Below, one piece after another: positions 12,201 through 27,091 of a stretch of DNA of 64,000 nucleotides (positions within the stretch are counted from its first letter, which is position 1; each line of letters begins with the position of its first letter). The notes below the pieces were generated by a model. That model worked only from the letters and a program-made list of their open reading frames with translations, was not told where the DNA came from and searched no databases. The stretch lies in assembly GCA_934045075.1 (NCBI GenBank), contig OW203727.1, forward strand, positions 23,077,311-23,141,310, given 5' to 3'. The DNA is from Yponomeuta sedellus. Taxonomy: Eukaryota; Arthropoda; Insecta; Lepidoptera; Yponomeutidae. The position numbers were made by a program, and so were the translations under genes.

Positions 12201-15200
12201 TAAATATTTACAAATCCTCTCTTCAAAAAAACCCGATTTAGAACTGTCATTAACTAAAAATCTGTTACTGTCACAACGACTTTCCTGGCGCGATGCAAAT
12301 ACAAATTCAGATATTTATTCATAAAGTATAAAATAATTAATTATTACAGTGGAATTACAGATTTGGAATTATTTTAAGTCACAATTGTAATAAAAACCTT
12401 AAAAAAAAAACGAAATAAATAAAATAATATATATTAAAATATTACGTCTCTTCATGAACTCGTTATAGGTATACTCGTAATAAGCCTGCTTGGTAATAAT
12501 TATTTCAATAATTTAATTTATTTAATAACAATACAAATTGTATCTATAATGTAAAACGAATTGCTGAATGTGTTGGTAAGCGCAAATCTCGAGAGCAGCT
12601 GAACCGATTCCGCTAATTCATTTTTTAGAATATTCCTTGAATACGAGGATGGTTCTTATGGAGAGAAAAAAAAAAAGAATCGACCGTTAGGCGGTTTGCT
12701 GGGTCAGCTAGTTTTAGATAAAAATGATTGACTAAGGAAGAGCAAGGGTTGGAGAAATTTACTGAATCTTTTAGCATAGAAGTTTTCACCAATTTAAAGC
12801 AACACAAAAGACTCGTTTGGCAATAAATTTTAAAAATTTGGGAAAGTAATTACTGTTTTAAAAGCATTCAGGGTGGTTATCGGTACATACGATTGACGCA
12901 CGGTGTGAGCCTTTGATTCTTTGTACAGGCTGATTTTTCAATACGAGGCTGATTTTTCAATCCTCGGATAAAACTTATGCGTCTAATAAAGTATTACATA
13001 ATAATACCAAAGGAATGTCACCGTGATATAACAGAGGAAAGACAATTACAACACATTTTTGAAATGGTTGTTTAGTGCGATATTCCCCGAATAAGTTTTA
13101 TCCGAGGATTGAAAAATCAGCCTCGTATTATAAATGTGAAAAGGGAGGAAGTTTGAATATTTCATATTTCTTATTCAATCACGCGGTAACGGCTGAACGG
13201 ATTTACAGAAAACTTGGCGTACAGTTGGACAGAGATCTGAATTGAGACATAGGGTACTTGATATTCCGGTAATAAATAAATAATAAATATTCATGGACAT
13301 ATTACACAGATCTCGTTAGCCCTATACTAAGTACAACTAAATGACTTGTGTTACAGGTGCTAACTCAACGATATAATTAATACAATAAATACATAGATAA
13401 CATCCAAGACCCGAGACAAACTAGACAAGCTCGTTTCCTAGTTTGACCCGGCCGGGGATCGAACCCGAGACCGTGCGCCCGCACTAATCCTGCGCAATCA
13501 AAGTAGCGGCCACAAGCTAGTACTTAATAAAATTTATATCTCTCTAGATCAAATTTACTACTCCGAGTAGGTAAGTCGTGCAGTAGAATTTGATTCATTA
13601 AGGAAACAACACAGAGCCGGGAGGCCCATATCGGCCTCGGGATCAGAACATTGTGCATTGTTTTCACTATCACTCTATTTATGATGCTTGCTGCTACCGG
13701 CATATTAGCGACACTTACATTTTAGGGTTCCGCACCTTAATACTTTACTGCGCCATAAGTTTCTTAACCCTTAACCAAGCAATGCACTTTACAGGACCAC
13801 ATTAAATTGAACCCTATCAACTTGAAATAAAGTCCCGTACGTAATACAGAGAATAGTGTAAAGAGGTTCGAAATTTCACTGATGCTGTGAGTCGCCCATT
13901 GGCTCAATTGGTAGAGCGCTGGCACGGATAGCCAGAGGTTGCGGGTTCGAATCCCGGCATGGGTGAAATTTTTAGCCTCTAAATAGGTTTTTAAATAAAG
14001 TCAATGAAACCAATGAAAAATTCACACTGCCCATGCCTGATTAAGGGTTAAATAATAGATAATGTGTATCATTATGGACCCAGTCGTCCACAGCAAAAGT
14101 AGAATTCAGCAGCTTGCAACTAAAGTAGAATTTAATATCTAGGAATTGTTTAATTTCAACAATTGTATGTTAAGACTAGAGTAATCTTTATGTAACATAT
14201 TATTTTTAAAAACCTATTTAGAGGCTAAACAGGCTTAAAGGTTTTTAAAATTGTCCTTAGCACGGGTTAGTGCATTAAAAAGAATACAATATTATTTTTA
14301 GGTGGTTATATATATTATGCCTAACGGCCTGTATGGCGCAGCGGTAGCGCATCTGGCTACCATGAAAGAGGTTCCGGGTTCGAACCCCGGCTGGGGACAA
14401 AAAAAACTCCAGGTCTTGGATATTCACATGTTTGTGATGTCGTTGTTTCTGGTTTCCACGACCCAGGGTATCCTAGTGTGGGGCCAGAAGCAATGTAAGT
14501 GCCTGTATATAAATGTTATGTTAAATGTTATATATTCTTTGACAATTTTATAGTACATATTGTTCAGTTTATTTCCTAGGTGTAAAAGATCCTAACTGGA
14601 TTCAATTACTAAAGCTTACATTGTTTTTTCAACCCGCATGCCCAGCGTGGGGATTATGGGCATTACCCCCTTGGATAGCACAATGTGGCACTCTTTAGGG
14701 GAGGGCTATGTCCAGCAGTGGACTAGTATAGCCTGACGACGACGACGACGACATTGTTTTTTTCGTTCGTCTGTCTAGTCTCTAAAAAGCTCTGGCTTTC
14801 AAACGTTGTAAGCGACTAATACCTAGTCGAAATGTCACAAAATATTTGTCTTTGTGATAGATTGCATAACTAATGATAATAAACACTAACAGCCTTATTC
14901 CAAAACGTGGTCTAAATTTAGTACTGGGATTGTTACCAGGTTTAAACCATAGACCAAGTAAAATGTTATTACAAAACGAAGTTTATCGCTACGTCATGGA
15001 CTATCTATGGTACCAAAATTAAACTTCTGATACCCCTAGTTTATCTTTAGACTAACCTCCAAATTGACGTTTGAATTTGTTTGGTTTTGTGTGTGTGATA
15101 GATTGCAATAAATAACTGATATTATGGACGCCATTGATATGATGGATTTCGATGTTTTGGACGATTGGGACATGATTTGGACTTCGTCATCGTGTGAATC

Positions 15201-18200
15201 CCTTCAAATTAAGTGACGAAGATTTTCGATACAAATAAAGGTTCACGTTTTTCTTCAAATGTTCCATTTTATTATTATAATAATCAACAACGAAACCGCC
15301 CAAAGTTTAAAAATTAATAATACCTATTCCCAGTAGGAAACTATCAGAAAATTTTTGATGTCTCGGATTGGCGCGCGCGCTCGAATATTTCACTCCATTT
15401 CACACGAGAGTAGCCATTTGATTATAAAATCGCTCCAATAACAATATAATAATTAATTGTGCTCATTTTAGTTACATTGGAACCTAAACAAAGAACAGTT
15501 TACGATGTATAGGTATTTTAAACGCAATAATGAATATTTTTGCGTTTAAAATGTGAAGATAATATCCATTTAGTGAAACGGAACGCAGCATTGAATGAAA
15601 GCTGAATGAACGAATCAGTGAATATTAGTTGAACCATGGCTGATCTCTGGTTTAACTGATCCTCGAATAGTCTTCTATTTGTAATAACGACACACATTTG
15701 ATCTGGGTCTAACTTTGATACCGTAACAATCCTAGATCTTTTAGTCTTGGTTTAAACCATGACTTATTCAGGTTTTTATAATAAGGCGGTAAATATTCAA
15801 GGTAAAGATTAAACAATTAATGTGATGTTTTAATTGTATTATACTTATATATTTAACGTGTCTAATCCGACCTGACCGTATATTATATGAGTCATCATCA
15901 ACCCATTATGTCCCCACCGAAGGACACGGGTCTCTTCCCTTCTCGGCCATACTCCACCACGGGGGCCAAGTCCGGATTGGTGGAGGCTTGCAAGACTAGT
16001 GGCTGTTCTTACTGCCAGAAGTTTTCAAGCCACCTTAGGGCCTCTGACATGGCTTAGCGAATGCCATATATCGACGGCAGCCGGCACCAACTGCTTAACA
16101 TGCACGAAACCACTCGGAGTTATGCCACTAGCGTTAGTCATAGACGGTTTACCCATCCATGCACTGAACGCGCCCTGTGTAGCTTAACCTTCGTGATCGT
16201 TTAGGTCACTCAGGCTGCCGGTGCTAGGAGCGATACGCGAGTAAAACCAGTGCTACAAAAAACTATACATTTTGGTGTGATTTTGGTGCAGTCTCTTTCT
16301 TATAACAACATAATTATATTAAAAACCGAGATATGTGATTCTGACACGCAGGATGAATAATAAAAGAAACGTCTCTTTTCTAAATTCGAATATCGGTGGT
16401 ACGGACCCGCTAATACGCAAGTCCGACCTGAATTTGTTATCTTCTATTAGGTATCTTCTTGACTTGGCTACTAACAGTTAGGCGACTAACAGAGATGATA
16501 GTGGAGCATTTTAGCTTGTTCGAAAACGTCTCGCTGCGAAAAAACGCACGAAACACGCGGAAATTAAAGTGCGCACGATTGCGGCGTGCGCTTGCGCAAG
16601 CGTGAGCATCTTGTTCTTGCGCGCGCGTTACAGCAGCGTGCGCGCGGGCGGACAACGGGGTCAAGTTCACGTGTTTAGGATACCGTCAGATTAGCCACAG
16701 TGTAAAGTGGAATATCTTTGGCATGTCTGGAAATGAAAATTGTTCGTGCAATATTTTTTTAGGATTTCTTACCCAATGGGTGCCAATTGTGGGACCCTAC
16801 TATGTGTATACTTAATTACGGCAAATAATAATTGTAGCAAATACGTTGCCGAATGCTCGAAGCCGCGAAAGCTAAGGTACTATGCTTTTGGTTGTAGTTG
16901 ATAAAGGAACGGGAATGATGATGCGAATTGTAACCTATCTTATTTATAAATAAATGATACCAATCCCATCCGATTATTGGAATTTTACTGCAGCGTAATT
17001 TACTGCAACGTACATTGTATCTTATTTTGTCCGAATACCACGCGAACAGAGTCGTAGCCACGGCTAGTACATACTTTTATTGTTAGACGAGCCGCTTGTA
17101 ACATAATATACGAGGTTTCTATTTTTACTCTAACAAAAAGACTTGAATGAAAGTGTTTTACAAAAGGAAACCGCACTTTTTGAGGCGTACAGTTACGTAT
17201 ATTAAGTCCCACTAGTAGTGAGCAGTTCCACTGACTTTCATTCCATATTCGCACAGAGGCTATCTGGAGCTAACGAAAAATAAACCATAATATTCTTTTA
17301 CAATCTAGGCCTTGAATCATTTTTTTCTAAATACAACCTTTTTTGCAAAATCTTTATGGAGAAAGCTAAAATGAAATTTTTGTGCCTAAAGGCTATCACT
17401 GTTATTGAAATTTGCGATGTTAACATATTGGCGTATTATTTAACGGACTGAAAAAAAAAATTGTTTTCATAGTTGGCTCCTCTTAAATTGACTATGATAA
17501 AAGTAGTTGAGCTCGGGTACTAGATAAATAGGTTGATAGATAAAACCATTTATTTAGCGGCACAATACTCAAACATGACAACCTTCTACCATGAAAAAAA
17601 CAGAAATGTAAAAACAAAAAATTTAATAACGTCATAACGGACAAAGGACTTTTTTAAAATTCCTTCGTACATTCGACAGCACATGCGTACTAAGAATGTT
17701 AATTTCAATAAAGTCTAAAAGTCGATATTTTACAAGCAGAACAACAGACTGAGATTGATCTGATTCCGGTTTAAATCGAGATAAAATACTTCTTTAATTC
17801 TGATAAAATACATATCTTAAACTATACCTATCATTACATAACGGCAAATATACTCTACTATTTATAAGATTATGGAGATTCTTTGTTAGCTGCTTCTCCA
17901 CATAATCTATTAATTGTAAAAGTAACAACTTTAACGTTCTTAATGAACGAGTTGTTTGTTAACATTTTGTTTTTATAATGAAAAAAAAAATATTGATTAT
18001 GCTTAATTATTAAATCTAGTACAGATCAACCTAATCAACACATCTAGAAATGATCAAGTCAGACTTTTCAGGTACTTACGTCAGGTCACACAGTTGTAAG
18101 TTTTAATCTTATTTAAACTTGTATCATATAGTGCGGTCATATGATTTGTGCGTCGGTGTGTCTACACCTTTATAATGCTAGCACCATATTTTGAAGCCAT

Positions 18201-21200
18201 TAATAGAATTAACTAATTAATTACTCGAATTCAGACGCTGTCAACACAACTGCAAACGTTTAATCTTTATGGACTGCGAATGGCATTTTCATCTTAATTT
18301 CTTACATTTTGAATTAGTCTATCTGCATATTTTGGTTGCCAATTACATCATTATTTTCAAAACCGGCGAGTTTCGCCCACCTATTCGGGTGCATTCGACT
18401 GACATGAACATTGTCATGTCAGTCGAATTGACATTTATTTACATTTATTTATTATAGCCATTTATTTTCGCAAACAGAATTAATAAAAAATACATTGAAT
18501 AGGTAATTAATTAAAAAATGTATACGTAAAAATTTATTTAATTAGGTAATATATTTGATTGTTTTATACAGACTATGAATTTATTTAGATACAGTTGGGG
18601 ACACCCATAGACGATTGTAAGCCTCCTCCATCCCATTCCAGTGCGACGTATATAGACTGCATTATAGCAAAGACCAATCAAATTGAGGTAATCTCTTTTA
18701 AGACCCCAATATAACCATATTAAGATAAGGCATTAATATTAATCATTGTTTGTTTCACTTTGTATTTCATTAAATGATATGTTTTATACGTATGTTTGTT
18801 TCTTGGCACTCGTGAATTTGGCACACAGGTCTTGATAGACCCCGCTCTGGATACAATATCTGAATCTCACTTCTATTGAAGCTAATGTCTTATGTATTTA
18901 CAAATAGATTCGTACTTAAGCTGTTTATTCGATTTATTAATATTTTATAGCATGTCGTCTATCTCAAGAAAACGTTAAATAACAGAACGGGCTTCTGTAA
19001 TATAGGCTTGGCGTCACAGAATGGCTGGATAAGATAAATATATCCTGAGAACCTTTAATACGTGAATCAACTTTGACGGCCTCGGTGGCGCAGCGGTTTA
19101 GCACGCTGACTGTAAAACGGAAGGTCTCGGGTTCGATCCCCGGCCGGGTCAAACTAGGAAACGAACTTTTCTAGTGTGTCTCGGGTCTTGGATGTTATCT
19201 ATGTATTTATTGTATTAAATCTATCATCTAGTTAGCACCTATAACACAAGTCATTTAGTTGTACTTAGTATAGGGCTAACGAGATCTGTGTAATATGTCC
19301 GTAAAAATAAAAATAAAATAAATAAATAATAATAAAACTGGTATTTATCAGAAAAAGCACGTAGCATCGTATACTGTGTCTTCGTTTACCATCTAGTTAA
19401 ATGCTAACCTCATCATTATCATAATCAGCCGGTATCAGTACACTGCTGGCTTTAGGCCTGTGATGTAGATGCAGAACATTTTATAAATAATAAAAAACTG
19501 GAACCACTTCAACTGTGTGTTTTATTTATAACGTGTTTTATCAATTTTATTCCTAATTTAAATAGAAAACTTGATAAAAAACAGAATAAGCAGGTGAAGG
19601 AAGAGTTATGGAGTCTGGTCTAATTGAAATGTAAAGTGGTAATGCCAAAAAATTAAGGAAATCTCGAAAGTGGGTGACGTAATTTTAAATTTTGTAAATG
19701 ATAGATAGAATAAAAGAAATGTATAAAAATGATGTAAAGAGGTTTGCACTGTTACAGGCCTCTCTCAAGACAAGCCACTGAGCTCTCCGGCTCTCCTCTT
19801 TCACTGGTAACGTGTGCTAATAAAATAATATGAATAAAAAAATATCAAACTTTAATAGTCGCCTAATTTTAGCTCTGTCAATCTTTCACAACCAGGTCCT
19901 CACTATACAGATTCCCGTCTAGTGTGGGGACCAACCGTAAACCTTTGATTGTTAATATCAACCATTTTCTATATTAATACTTAAGCTAATCATACTTTTA
20001 TGTAATGGGAAATATGTACAATTTGATAGTTAGTGGTTTAAATATTTTTTTAAATCTTTTTACCTTTTATCTAATCTGTTCTATTTCTAGACTTTTCCAC
20101 TGCACGTTTTGTGAATACAATTTCCGCCTCAGTGCAACTGGCGATCAGTTTATCAGTATTTACTGCAGCGCCGCGCCGCGCTTCCGCGGTCCACTTTCTC
20201 CCGGCCTCCCAACACAACTGTGCATAATCTGACTAGCATCTTCCGATTGTTTAGTACGCCTTTTATTAATCCGGTTTTGTTAGTATTTCAGTAGTGGTAC
20301 AGGGGAATGGGAACTCTTACCACAATGTTCTTTACATTAAAATTGGGATAAGATAAGATAAGAATATTCTTTATTGTACACTGGAAAAACAACAAATACA
20401 AAACAATTGCAAATATACAGAGTACAATTGGCGGCCTTATTGCTAAAAGCAATTTCTTCCAGACAACCTTACGATGGAAAGTTGCTGAAGGAAATTAGAA
20501 AGACGGGTAGCCAGTGCAAATTTGAATATTGATACATACTTATACTTAATAATAATACATGGGATATTGAAATGGGTACACAGAAAGAAATTACGGCCGA
20601 AGAGTGTTTTTTAATGAACTTGTAACGGTGCAAACCTCTTCACACCATTTTTCATATTTCTTTAATTCTTTCTATAATTTTCAAAATATAAAATTACTTC
20701 GCCCATTTTTTAGATTTTGTTCATTTTTCAGCATTCCTACTTCACATTTCAGCATTACTAGACATGACTATTTTTACCTGCTCATTCTGTTTTTATACAG
20801 TTTTCTGTTTATAGGTACTATTAATAAAATAAACAAACACGTTTTAAATAAAGTAAAAAGTTGAAGTTTTATTATTAATTATAAGACGCTTTACAACATC
20901 ACATTGGCGCCCAACGTGGGGTAACAAACTTATTATTGTTTTTATTGTTATTAAATATTAAACTTATGTTAATTTTTAATAACATAACACTTACATACAA
21001 GCACATACATTGCTTCTGGAAGCGATCATTTCTGAATTAATAATTGTATACTTTTGAAATCACTACTGACTGCATAGTCACGGCAATAAAGCTGAGCTGG
21101 TTCCTTTTTACCACAAAGTTGTGAATGAAAGAAAACTTATTATTTATTATTGTTGCAAAATTTGTGGTAAATAAATTATTATCACTTTCAAATTTGTACA

Positions 21201-24200
21201 ATTTGAAAAAGCTTAGGTGAAACTCAAAGTGGTCTTTATTATTTCCTGTCGACTGATATTTAGGTAATTGCCACCCTATATTTAGATGTCTTAAATAATT
21301 ATGTACTCGTATAAAATTTTGTGAGCCAATCTTTATATTGCATATTAACATTTAAAACGAAACTCTTGATCTTGGTTTGAAACAGTAATTTCACTTTATT
21401 TTACAATAACACTTTGTTATCGTAAAGATCATTTCAAGCAACAAACGATGCTTTATATCTATTGTTCTCTGTAACTTTAAATAATTTGTGCTCTGATTAC
21501 CTAAATTGCTGTTTCGTTAAAATTGCTGTTAGGCTCGTAATGTTGGCAAACATCCAATTTTGATGGGTTGAATAACCGCAAAGAATTATTTTATTACATT
21601 TTAACTTTGACCAATACAGCAGTGGAATGCGGCAGACTACCAATGAAATGGAATAAAAAACATAGTCAAAAAGAAAAAGTAATATACGCGTCGAATTGAT
21701 AACCTCCTCCTTTTTTGAAGTCGGTTAAAAACAATTTTATTTCGACGTAAAGATTTTACATTCTGTTTGCTGAATATCAATGTACAACGTAAAATGTAAG
21801 CCGCTGCCTTCGGGACGTAGTGTGGTGGAGAAAAAGGCAGCGGGAAAAGAAGCTCCACTCTGACCATCTGATCTCAATGATGTTAATTATGGTAATTATG
21901 GTCAGTAGCTTAATTTAGGACACAAATTTGACGTAAAAGTAGCTTTTAAGTATCTGTCTTTACATGACAGTTGTGTTAGAACAATTTAGATACTAAAATG
22001 TAATAATTACTTCTAGGTACTATAAGACAATAACAACTCTATAATAAGATACTGTTTGATTCTGAAGTCATAAAGCTTATGCGTCGACGAGTAACTACGT
22101 ACAGTCACGAGCACTACATGCATGCACCTCAGTACCTTGTCAAGGAAAAATAGTAAATTTCTCATGCATCAGGCTAGAAGAGGTTAATGTGTCAAAGTTC
22201 TAAGGTGTTCACATGTTAGTGCAGGCGACTGTTCACCAGTGTGCAATCAGTTGCCGAGTAGAGACGTAATGTCGTAACCTTCTCATGTTATATGGTTTGG
22301 TGCTTCTGCCGGCTTCATTAGAGATGCGAGATAAGATAACAATATTGTATATTGTACACAAGAGTAAATGACATAAAAAACAAATATGTACACGTATTTT
22401 GTACGAACCACACATATAACATATTTTAAACTTTCGCGACTTGTACACATAGTTAGATTATTTTCGGGGCTTAATCGCGTAGTAATTTATTGTTATTTTA
22501 CCTCGACGTTTCGACGACGTTACAGTCATCGTGGTCACGAGAAGACTGATGGCTGGCACCCGTTCGCATCTTCGGCTGATGAGGTTTCAGACTACCCTCA
22601 ATCAGCTATCACAAAGCACTATTAGGGTTGCGACCCACTACACTGACAATGTCGGACGATAAGCCATGCGACTTTTTTCCACTCCAACACATCTTGATGG
22701 CCGGATCCCACGTTTGCGACAGTTTGAAACCACATTCCCGATTAAAATTTTTGTGTTTCTTAATTTAAACCGCTTCACGCACAATTCGGCTATAATAATG
22801 GCGATCGTTGGAAAGCACCGATGGTTTGTTCAATTCTATCCAGTGGTTTGATCTTGATTCAAGAAGATGTTCCGCTATCGCTGACATTGTCAGTGTAGTG
22901 TGTCGCAACCATAATAGTGCTTTGTGATAGCTGATTGAGGGTAGTCTGAAACCTCATCAGCCGAAGATGCGAACGAGTGCCAGCCATCAGTCTTCTCGTG
23001 ACCACGATGACTGTAACGTCGTCGAAACGTCGAGGTAAAATAGCATAAATTACTCGTGATTAAGCCCCGAAAATAATCTAACTATAACCACACATATGAA
23101 CTGAACAAGTCCTTTTGAAACTCATATCGTACATAATAAATGCTTCTTTCTTCGTTATAACGTAACCAGAGTTGTAGGATTTTCCATAATTATTATTTAC
23201 AAAGACTACTCGGTAGAAATATTGCAAGAAAAAAATATTTTCTTCAGTCTTCAGACGATTTATCAGTAAACTAGAACAGATTCCCGTTCTGAGTTTAAGA
23301 GTATCTTAATAATAAAACATCAATGCACTTGTCCCGTACTTTGACTTGCAAGAAATAGTATGCCAATTATTAATGTCAAACTACATAACTATTAAATAAC
23401 TAAAGTGCATTTAAAATACCAATACAAAGACATTCTCATGGGTTTCATCAGAAGAACTTGACAAAATTGTAAGCCCCTTTTCCTAGAAAAGGGATGCTTT
23501 TTTTAATAAAAGAAGAATTTAATGAAATGAGACAAAATAGTAAACAATTATCTGAACATTACATATTACATATACAGCCGAGCAGCATATTACACACGAG
23601 CAGTAGACATAATTAAAACTGTTTTTATACGGATTTATGCTCGTTTATTACATTTTTACAATTTTCCAACGTTTCGGCACTTTTTCAGGTGCCGTGGTCC
23701 CGGATGAGTCATCCGGTAATGAAAAATTTATAAAATACAAAATAATAGAGTCAAGCTAGTAAATTTTGCCACTTCCTGAGTATTTGCCACAGATAGTTAA
23801 TGTTTATAATATATATAAGAGGCGCAATACACAAATTTAATTGTGTTGTTGTAATGTTGTGAAACGGGTGGTCAATAAAACGATGTAGGTAACGTTTACG
23901 CAGGGTTTTACTTAGACGGTGTTACAGTACAGTTATTATTTGTGGGCATATGGTTGTAGTATGAGGGCTGCAAGCCCGAATGCATCTCGTAGAGGAAAAA
24001 ACGTCGCTAGCATAAAAACAGTTACAGTCATATGCTCGCCTAATGCTTTAGGAGTGAGCGAGATCTGATACCTAAACAGTCCGTAATTTTTTGTCCCAAC
24101 AGCGTTCCATGAAGCCATCGGCGAGACCATCGCCCTCTCCGTGGGTTCACCGAGACACTTGCAGACCCTCGGCCTCGTGCAGAGGTCCGTGGATGACACG

Positions 24201-27048
24201 GCCCACGAGATCAACTACCTGTTCACCCAGGCCATGGACAAGTTGGCCTTCTTGCCTTTCGCGCTGGTCATGGACCGTTGGAGGTGGGACGTCTTCACTG
24301 GGGACGTGCGGAAGGAGCAGTATAATTGTTATTGGTGGCGTTTGAGGCAAGTCTTTCTATTTCTTTTTCTCTTTCTTTCAGATTAAGAGTATCTAATTGG
24401 GATGTTTTCAGGGCATCATACACGCGTGCTGTAACCAAATCCAGATGTGCATCCACGGGCGTTATACTATACTTCCTGAAATCGTATATCGTTTTGTACA
24501 GTACCTAAAGCGCGGCCCAGTGACACGTTTTAACATTGACAAAGTTAATTGAAACTTTTTTATACGGATACTCGTTTATTACATTCATCCGAGACCACGG
24601 CACCTGTAAAAGTGCCGAAACGTCGGAAATTTGTAAAAAAATATAATAAACGAGTGAAATCCGTATAAAACAGTTTTAATTATGTCTAGTACTTGTGTTA
24701 ACCTTAGAAAATACTATATTGACAAAGTTTTCAAGAGTATCAAAGGTCTCTGAACATTACATTATTTTTTAAATTTTGATCTCGTCATGACTTATTCTTA
24801 GTAAGTTATATGCGCTAGAATCTCACTCAAGACACCTTTCTTTCCTTCTTTTTTCTAATCTCTCCCTTTCGTGGCTTTGATTCCCATTGAGGGTCGCTGT
24901 ACATTTGAACACGTATTTCTATGTTTGTTATATCCTTGCCTGGTTACCATAGCACAGGGTATCCTAGTTTGGGACCGGGGCAAGTGGTTGTGTTGTATGA
25001 AAGTTGTTTATATATTTACTTTAGGAGAAAGGTTAATGGGACGTAAATTGACAGATGATAACAACAATCACGAAAGTAAATAAAATTAAAATATTTGCTT
25101 CCATTCTCAACCTGCAAAAAAAATGTCTAACCGTTGCCAAAAATATTACATACACAAATTCTCAATAATTATGCAAAACATTTGTTTATGCAAGGGGAAA
25201 CGAAGTAAACAGAGTGTTTTGCTTATAAAAAACCAATTGCCTTGTGAAATATTCGATGCACGTAACGGTTGCCGGACAATCCTTTAAATAGTTGTTCCAG
25301 GAACTACTATGTCTAAATAGTTACTTAACATACCATGTTTTGCTACAAATTTCTCGTTGTATAAATCATCTGTAGGTCATAAAAGTTCACAAAATTGAAT
25401 ATATTTCCAAGTCATCGGTGTGATCCAATCGATTATGCCTGTTGATTGATTGATTTGCGAGGTATAGAGCGTCTTATGTCATGGATTTAGTTCATTATGT
25501 TTGGTAAGCCGATGGATGCTCTAATTATGCAATGGTGTGTGTATGTGTGTGTGGGGCTTCATAAATGACTTAACTTGAGTTTGACCAAAGTTGGTTTCCG
25601 AAAAGTAAGTTTATGATAATACGTAAATAGGCAGAGAACAAATAAATAATACAATAAACGTTATTCACAAAATACTTGTGAAGTATTCGTGGTTGCAGAT
25701 AATTGTATTGTATTGCTTTATTTCGGATAAATAACAATCAATAGGATGTTAGTAAAATGAAATTCAGTATTAAAACTACATATTATGTTAGTGAGATCAC
25801 AAGCCATACATAAATTCTAAATAAAAAATTATACAAAATTTAAATAATATTGGAGTTGAAATTAAATTTTTAATTTAAGATCAGCTCCAAACTTATACTT
25901 TGGTTTACACAACTGCGAGGCCCAGCATCTAGTTATTGGGCTGTCCATTTTCTCTTCTATAGATTTCAGGATACAGGTAAGAAATAATAAACTTGCAACA
26001 GGAAAAATACGTCGCAACACACACTTGTAATTCAGTGGACTGTATTTATAGGGGCTGATGATAATGAAATTACTATTATTGGGCTATATTATAGATAAAA
26101 TATAGACAAACCGCGTGCGGTTCCGGCAAAGCATAAACGGTGCGACAAAGCACAAACTCTATTTATTATAGACAATATAAATTTATTTCGCTACAATAAA
26201 ACCCTGGTACAATAAAACAATGTATGTCGCAAACATACGACACCTCAAAAACAGTTTATTACAGCATTATTCTAGATCTATAGATGAACTACTGTAACTG
26301 ATTAGTTCAAAGGAACGCTGTTAATCATAGAAGATGATTACATAGAAGATGAGGACATAAACCTGACATGCGTTCCACTGCTGTTCCTCCCACAGCTCCG
26401 TTATTGGATACGTAGCACAATTTCTTGCAAATACACATAAATTTGAGGAATTCTATACAAATTTCCATAAAATCTACTATATTAAGGCTGCTTTTAAGTT
26501 AATTTGCATGTATTAAATTGCAAAAAAGCAGGATCTTTACTTTTATTGATCAGCACAAGAATCATGAAAATCCATGTTTTACGATAACAAAGAAAAAACA
26601 TGGAAAGAAAAGTTCCAGAGAGAAAATAGGTCCATAAGCAATTGGAGCAATCAATATATCTCATCATTAAAAAAACTCCATATACACTATGGTGTAAAAA
26701 GCAAAATAGTTAGTTAAAAATAAAATAAATATTCATGGACATTGATTGATTGATTAATCATTTATTTACACTTACACACACACACGCAATAAAAACAATA
26801 TTAAGCAGACTATACGTACAAGAGAAGAAAAGCAACAACACATACGATACACAATGAAACACAGACACAGAGCATTTTCCAGTGTGAGTACTGTGGGTGT
26901 GGCAAGTGCAAAAGGGCTCTGACTCAGCATAAGCTGGAGATATGATACTCCAGCGCTGGTCTTCCGTCAGTACCCGTGAGGCGGCATGCAGGCCTCGGAG
27001 AGATACCTAGTACGAACCTGAACAAAATCGTAAATAAGATTAAGCAAA

Positions 27049-27091
<43 letters not shown>

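Noticed and set aside
13896..13970. Possible functional tRNA gene (A and B boxes, near-complete cloverleaf)
   Set aside because: The same sequence recurs at many loci with a common tail and flanking duplications. The anticodon loop lacks the T33-type position and the T stem has a G-G mismatch, so it is a SINE head.
23000..23032. Hammerhead ribozyme
   Set aside because: Stem II followed by GAAAC is present but the CUGANGA core was not found in the expected place, so I report it only as a motif to test.
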